DNA of 34,933 nt from Balneolia bacterium (lineage in GTDB: Bacteria > Bacteroidota > Rhodothermia > Balneolales > Cyclonatronaceae), in the NCBI GenBank assembly GCA_022565795.1, contig JAIUMA010000033.1, forward strand, positions 1 through 34,933, written 5' to 3'. Below, one piece after another: positions 31,721 to 34,933 of the stretch; the stretch's first letter is position 1, and the number at the start of each line of letters is the position of its first letter. The position numbers and the translations under genes are program-made. The notes below the pieces were generated by a model, which was not told where the DNA came from, did not search any database, and was given only the letters and a program-made list of their open reading frames with translations.

Positions 31721-34700
31721 GGAACAAGCCTCAGAAAACCGGACGGACTAATTTCTACCTTAACCGGACGCTCTGTTTGCCATTTTTTAAAGCTGCTTAT
31801 TCGAATTTCTTCTGCTTTGTTAACAATTGTACTTGCAGTGTGTATTCTAAAAGAATAATCACCATCTGACACTTTTTGCACCCGATAAATGTATCCTGAG
31901 ATAACTTGGGGGTCGATTCTACTCCCCGACACAAGCTCTTCCGGATAACCCACAATGAACATATCATTAATTTCAAGACTGGCTACTACCTTCGTGCCAT
32001 TATATGGGAGCTGTATTACAGGGTCCCCCTGCTTTCGGCGTTCCGCTGCTGTCCAAAGCGTAACTGCCTGCTCCTGCATCTCTCCGTTTTCATCTTCATA
32101 AATCAGCACGTGGTGGTTATTACGTGGGTTTACGTGCTGGTTAGTTTCCCGAAGCTGTTCCGCTTTATTCAGATTTTCGCGCATACGCACTTTACGTACG
32201 GGAACATTGTCTCCGTTTTTATTGGGCAGAAAAACTTCAGGATATTTATATCCGGCCTCATCCGTTCGGAAAAAAGCCCCATCCGGCACTTTGCCTGATT
32301 TGTAGCCACCGCACTCCTCAATACGCTGTTCAATAATCCGTCGAATAGCCGGGTCGACAATTTTCTGCACCTGTTTTTCAGTAGTAATTGACTCCAGCGG
32401 CTTTCGAATATGATATGCGGCAACTCCTTCCGGACTCGTTCTTTTGCCATAAACCGATTCTTTATGCAATTGACCGCGTACGGCCATGGAATCGTTGATA
32501 AACGTTCTGCCATTTTTCCTGGTCCGCACCCGCCTTTTGGTAACCGCCCTGTTTCGTTTTTGATGCGAAACCAGAATGGCGTTTATCGAATCAATTGCCT
32601 GCTCCCGGAAGCCCTCCCATGGCAGAGGAAAATCTTTAACATCGTAACTGCGGTTATAACGATTCCATCGGCTCAATTCCTGCAGGTAAGCCGTTTTCAT
32701 ACATGCCATAACAAGCGCATCAATAGCGTGGTGTCGATGGTCGTCACGGGTTTTGACGTCACCATCCGTAACAAGAATACTGTTTAATCCCCATTTTGAA
32801 CGCAGATTTGAGGTAAGCTGCCCGGGAGAAACACGTATGGAGCCGCAAATTCTGCTTAAGTAGCTCTTAGCCTCCCGGCTGATGTATCGGGTATCATTTA
32901 AATGCTTACTTGTGAAGTCGCTGTCTATCTCTTTTTTCACGAAGTTCTTGAACTTCATGTAGGCGTTGGGATAATTCTTTTTATTGGTAAAACAGGTAAG
33001 CGCCTGACTCTTTACTTTATCCCATTTTTCTTCAGACTGCTCCAGGCAGTAAAACTCGTATGGCAGCCGGTTGCCCTTGGCCCTGTTTTCATCTGCATAG
33101 CACAGGGTTTTGTTCATAAAGCTGTCGTTCAAGGAGCGGCTCCAGGGATGTATATGCTCAATTTGTACACGGCCCGTAAACAAATCATTTATACCAATCT
33201 GCTCTCCAGTAAACGGGCAGGTTTGGTTACACTCTTCCCAAAGCTTGTACTTTAGAATATTTTCATGTGAAATAACCTGACCAATTTTGTCTAATTCACT
33301 CTTAACCCGATCATTCTCCCGCTCAAGGCGCTGCTGCTCCCTTCGAATATCGTTTCTCTTGTCTTTGGAAACCTTCAGATCCCGGGCCAGCTCAATATTA
33401 ATTTGATCTGGCTTACCATAATGATCGATTAGTTCATTCACCACTTTACGGAGTTCAAACAAAGCGGTAATAACTATTGGATTTCGGATTTTCTGTATCT
33501 CGATATCGGCTTCCCTCCCGACTGGAAGCTTCTCGAGGATGTGCGTTTTTTCTATGCTTGTGCTGTGATGGTAAAGCCGGGAAAGTTGTTTCTCATTCAA
33601 GCCGAACTCTCTGCCCAGAAAATCTTTAAGCGTGTTAATGTATCCGCCTTCGGTTTTGGTTCTGATAATATCAAATATATTATCAGAGATAAGCTGTCTT
33701 TGTTCTTCTTCAAGATCTTCCCAGGCATCACCAAACGCGTTCCTGATTCCACCGAGTGTAACGGCCACATCATACTGAAAACCAGCTTTGAGAAACGGCA
33801 AGATCCGACCAATAGCCTTGCGACTTAGCTGGCTGTAACCTTCTCTGAGACGAAATTCAACAAACTCATCTGCAGCTTTATCCGATAGTTTCCATTTCCT
33901 TATCGCTTTCTCACGGAGCAGCTCTTTATCTTCGTAGAAATACAGATCGTGCCAGATTTCATCCTGCTGCTCATCCGAAAAACTACTCCAACTGTTGCCA
34001 AACATATTTTTAGCGGACAGAAACGCTATAGTATGGGAACCAAGGATTTTGTCGTCGTCTTTATAATTAAACTGGTAATGGCTTTCAGCTTTGTTTATGA
34101 CTTTTCGAAGCTGCTTAAACGTGAGCTTTTCTTTAGACAGTAATTTTTCCACCAGCATATGGCGATCTTCGCTTGAAAGCCTTTCATTGTTGCACTCTAC
34201 CGTGTTAACCCATTGATAAATCCTGAATAGCTCAAATGGAATTGCGCTTTTGGGACATTTAGGCTTATTGGGCTCAAACGTACACTTTCCAATCAAATGC
34301 TTTTGAGATTTCAGAGGTCTCTGGAAAAAGAGCACACCATCATCGCTGTAACCATCTTTCTTCCGGCCGCCAATTGCGGTTTTAAGTTTGTCATCTAAGA
34401 AATCGTGGTATACAGACTGCACTTCCCAAATGGCCTCAAACTCATCTATATACATCTTTCGGGTGGTATATCGGTTACGAACCCTCTCTTCGCTATACGT
34501 GTACGGCTCATTTTCTTCCGGTCTTACGGTATTCAGATATGCACCGAGGGTATCATCACGAATCTGCGCCCTGGTTTCCATTATACCTATTTTACCATCA
34601 GCAGGTTTCCCGTCAAAAATAGCGCCTTCATCTTCTTTAACCGTCCTGCTGTTACTTTGGAATCCTCTACGTTGAATCATATGATAAAAAATCCTGCCAA

Positions 34701-34857
34701 GATCATGCGGGCTAACCTTTGTCTGAACTGCATTATCTCTTAGCTCATATGGATTCAGTCTGATCCAGTTTTTAAAAGCATCATTTTCCAGAACATTCGA
34801 AATACTCCACGTCTGCAAATCTGAAGCTTTTACCGGAGCCATACCATTTTCAGCCAA
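31717..34857 (-). CDS. cas9: Cas9, type II-C, 5' truncated
   Basis: The 1046-residue frame covers most of a II-C Cas9 effector nuclease: the recognition lobe beginning TWSISNVLENDAFKNWIRLNPYELR, then LGRIFYHMIQRRGFQSNSR; RuvC-II INIELARDL (about 33390-33410); HNH QIEHIHPWSRSLNDSFMNKTL with the Asn region ENRAKGN (about 33080-33165); RuvC-III DDHRHHAIDALVMA (about 32715-32745); and a C-terminal PAM-interacting domain. The normal N-terminal RuvC-I (the D10 segment, LGLDLGTNSIG type) and most of the Arg-rich bridge helix are absent. The frame reads KNLLLKLL just upstream, then meets a TGA at 34882-34884. As it stands, the protein could not cut the non-target strand. It starts the cas9-cas1-cas2 operon. 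Confidence 0.92.
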   Translation of the reverse strand: MAENGMAPVKASDLQTWSISNVLENDAFKNWIRLNPYELRDNAVQTKVSPHDLGRIFYHMIQRRGFQSNSRTVKEDEGAIFDGKPADGKIGIMETRAQIRDDTLGAYLNTVRPEENEPYTYSEERVRNRYTTRKMYIDEFEAIWEVQSVYHDFLDDKLKTAIGGRKKDGYSDDGVLFFQRPLKSQKHLIGKCTFEPNKPKCPKSAIPFELFRIYQWVNTVECNNERLSSEDRHMLVEKLLSKEKLTFKQLRKVINKAESHYQFNYKDDDKILGSHTIAFLSAKNMFGNSWSSFSDEQQDEIWHDLYFYEDKELLREKAIRKWKLSDKAADEFVEFRLREGYSQLSRKAIGRILPFLKAGFQYDVAVTLGGIRNAFGDAWEDLEEEQRQLISDNIFDIIRTKTEGGYINTLKDFLGREFGLNEKQLSRLYHHSTSIEKTHILEKLPVGREADIEIQKIRNPIVITALFELRKVVNELIDHYGKPDQINIELARDLKVSKDKRNDIRREQQRLERENDRVKSELDKIGQVISHENILKYKLWEECNQTCPFTGEQIGINDLFTGRVQIEHIHPWSRSLNDSFMNKTLCYADENRAKGNRLPYEFYCLEQSEEKWDKVKSQALTCFTNKKNYPNAYMKFKNFVKKEIDSDFTSKHLNDTRYISREAKSYLSRICGSIRVSPGQLTSNLRSKWGLNSILVTDGDVKTRDDHRHHAIDALVMACMKTAYLQELSRWNRYNRSYDVKDFPLPWEGFREQAIDSINAILVSHQKRNRAVTKRRVRTRKNGRTFINDSMAVRGQLHKESVYGKRTSPEGVAAYHIRKPLESITTEKQVQKIVDPAIRRIIEQRIEECGGYKSGKVPDGAFFRTDEAGYKYPEVFLPNKNGDNVPVRKVRMRENLNKAEQLRETNQHVNPRNNHHVLIYEDENGEMQEQAVTLWTAAERRKQGDPVIQLPYNGTKVVASLEINDMFIVGYPEELVSGSRIDPQVISGYIYRVQKVSDGDYSFRIHTASTIVNKAEEIRISSFKKWQTERPVKVEISPSGFLRLVP

Positions 34858-34879
34858 AAGTTTTAATAGGAGATTTTTG

Positions 34880-34933
34880 GGTCAGGTAAAATAGTTGGGG
34901 AGCGGATCTGAATTGGCCTTATTTTAGGAGCAT
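34880..34933. mobile_element. Possible insertion-sequence end interrupting cas9
   Basis: The last ~54 bases do not encode Cas9 in any frame (all frames have stops or unrelated residues), although Cas9 homology runs up to about 34879. The plus-strand sequence begins GGGTCAGGTAAAATAGTTGG and finishes TTAGGAGCAT, which resembles the terminal inverted repeat and leader of an insertion sequence with a ribosome-binding site at the very edge. No transposase is visible within the window; family unknown. Confidence 0.4.

Overview
The window looks like a chromosomal fragment from a facultatively denitrifying member of the Bacteroidota/Balneolota–Rhodothermota group. The signs are a SusC-like TonB receptor with an N-terminal carboxypeptidase-like domain, a secreted metalloprotease ending in a type IX secretion (T9SS) sorting domain, a clade II (Sec-type) nitrous oxide reductase operon, mostly weak Shine-Dalgarno sequences, and a compact type II-C CRISPR-Cas system. 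I cannot assign genus or species from sequence reading alone. No rRNA or tRNA genes were seen.

Layout. (1) 1-9.4 kb: outer-membrane and secreted functions. A TonB-dependent receptor (-) is divergent from an OprO/P-like porin (+). The porin is convergent, across a perfect 13-bp hairpin, with an SLC13/DASS sodium-dicarboxylate symporter (-). Then come a T9SS-exported metzincin protease and a small lipoprotein (both +). (2) 9.4-20.1 kb: a long minus-strand nos cluster read from right to left: Rrf2-type Fe-S regulator, lipoprotein cytochrome c, nosZ, a 4-TM membrane protein, a NosL-like paralogue, nosL, nosD, nosF, nosY, a DUF2249 protein, a previously hidden 37-residue membrane peptide, a heme-copper-oxidase-like membrane protein, a YceI protein, and two small genes. 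Several junctions overlap by 4-8 bases (nosD/nosF/nosY and peptide/oxidase-like), so translation is probably coupled. The cytochrome would feed electrons to NosZ, NosDFY and NosL would mature the copper centres, and the Rrf2 protein would sense NO or redox state. (3) 20.4-23.3 kb: arsR, arsD and arsA on the plus strand with two copies of one ArsR-type palindrome. arsA carries an internal deletion plus frameshift in its first ATPase half, and no arsenite pump gene is in the window. (4) 23.5-29.7 kb: a 49-codon small ORF with an unusually strong ribosome-binding site, a lipoprotein, ctaA (heme A synthase) coupled to a 603-residue protein of unknown function, and divergently a U32 peptidase-family protein with a ferredoxin and a DUF4174 protein. 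(5) 29.8-34.9 kb: a CRISPR array of 10 repeats and 9 spacers, the first two spacers identical, followed by cas2, cas1 and cas9 on the minus strand in overlapping order.

The most noteworthy points are these. The cas9 reading frame is broken at its 5' end, so RuvC-I and most of the bridge helix are missing, and the sequence beyond the break looks foreign. No clear tracrRNA is present. arsA is disrupted. NosZ carries a lipobox. A NosL paralogue has lost its metal-binding Cys-x-x-Cys-x-Met. A small membrane peptide is embedded in the nos operon. A large two-tier hairpin follows nosZ, and a related hairpin lies near 29.2 kb.
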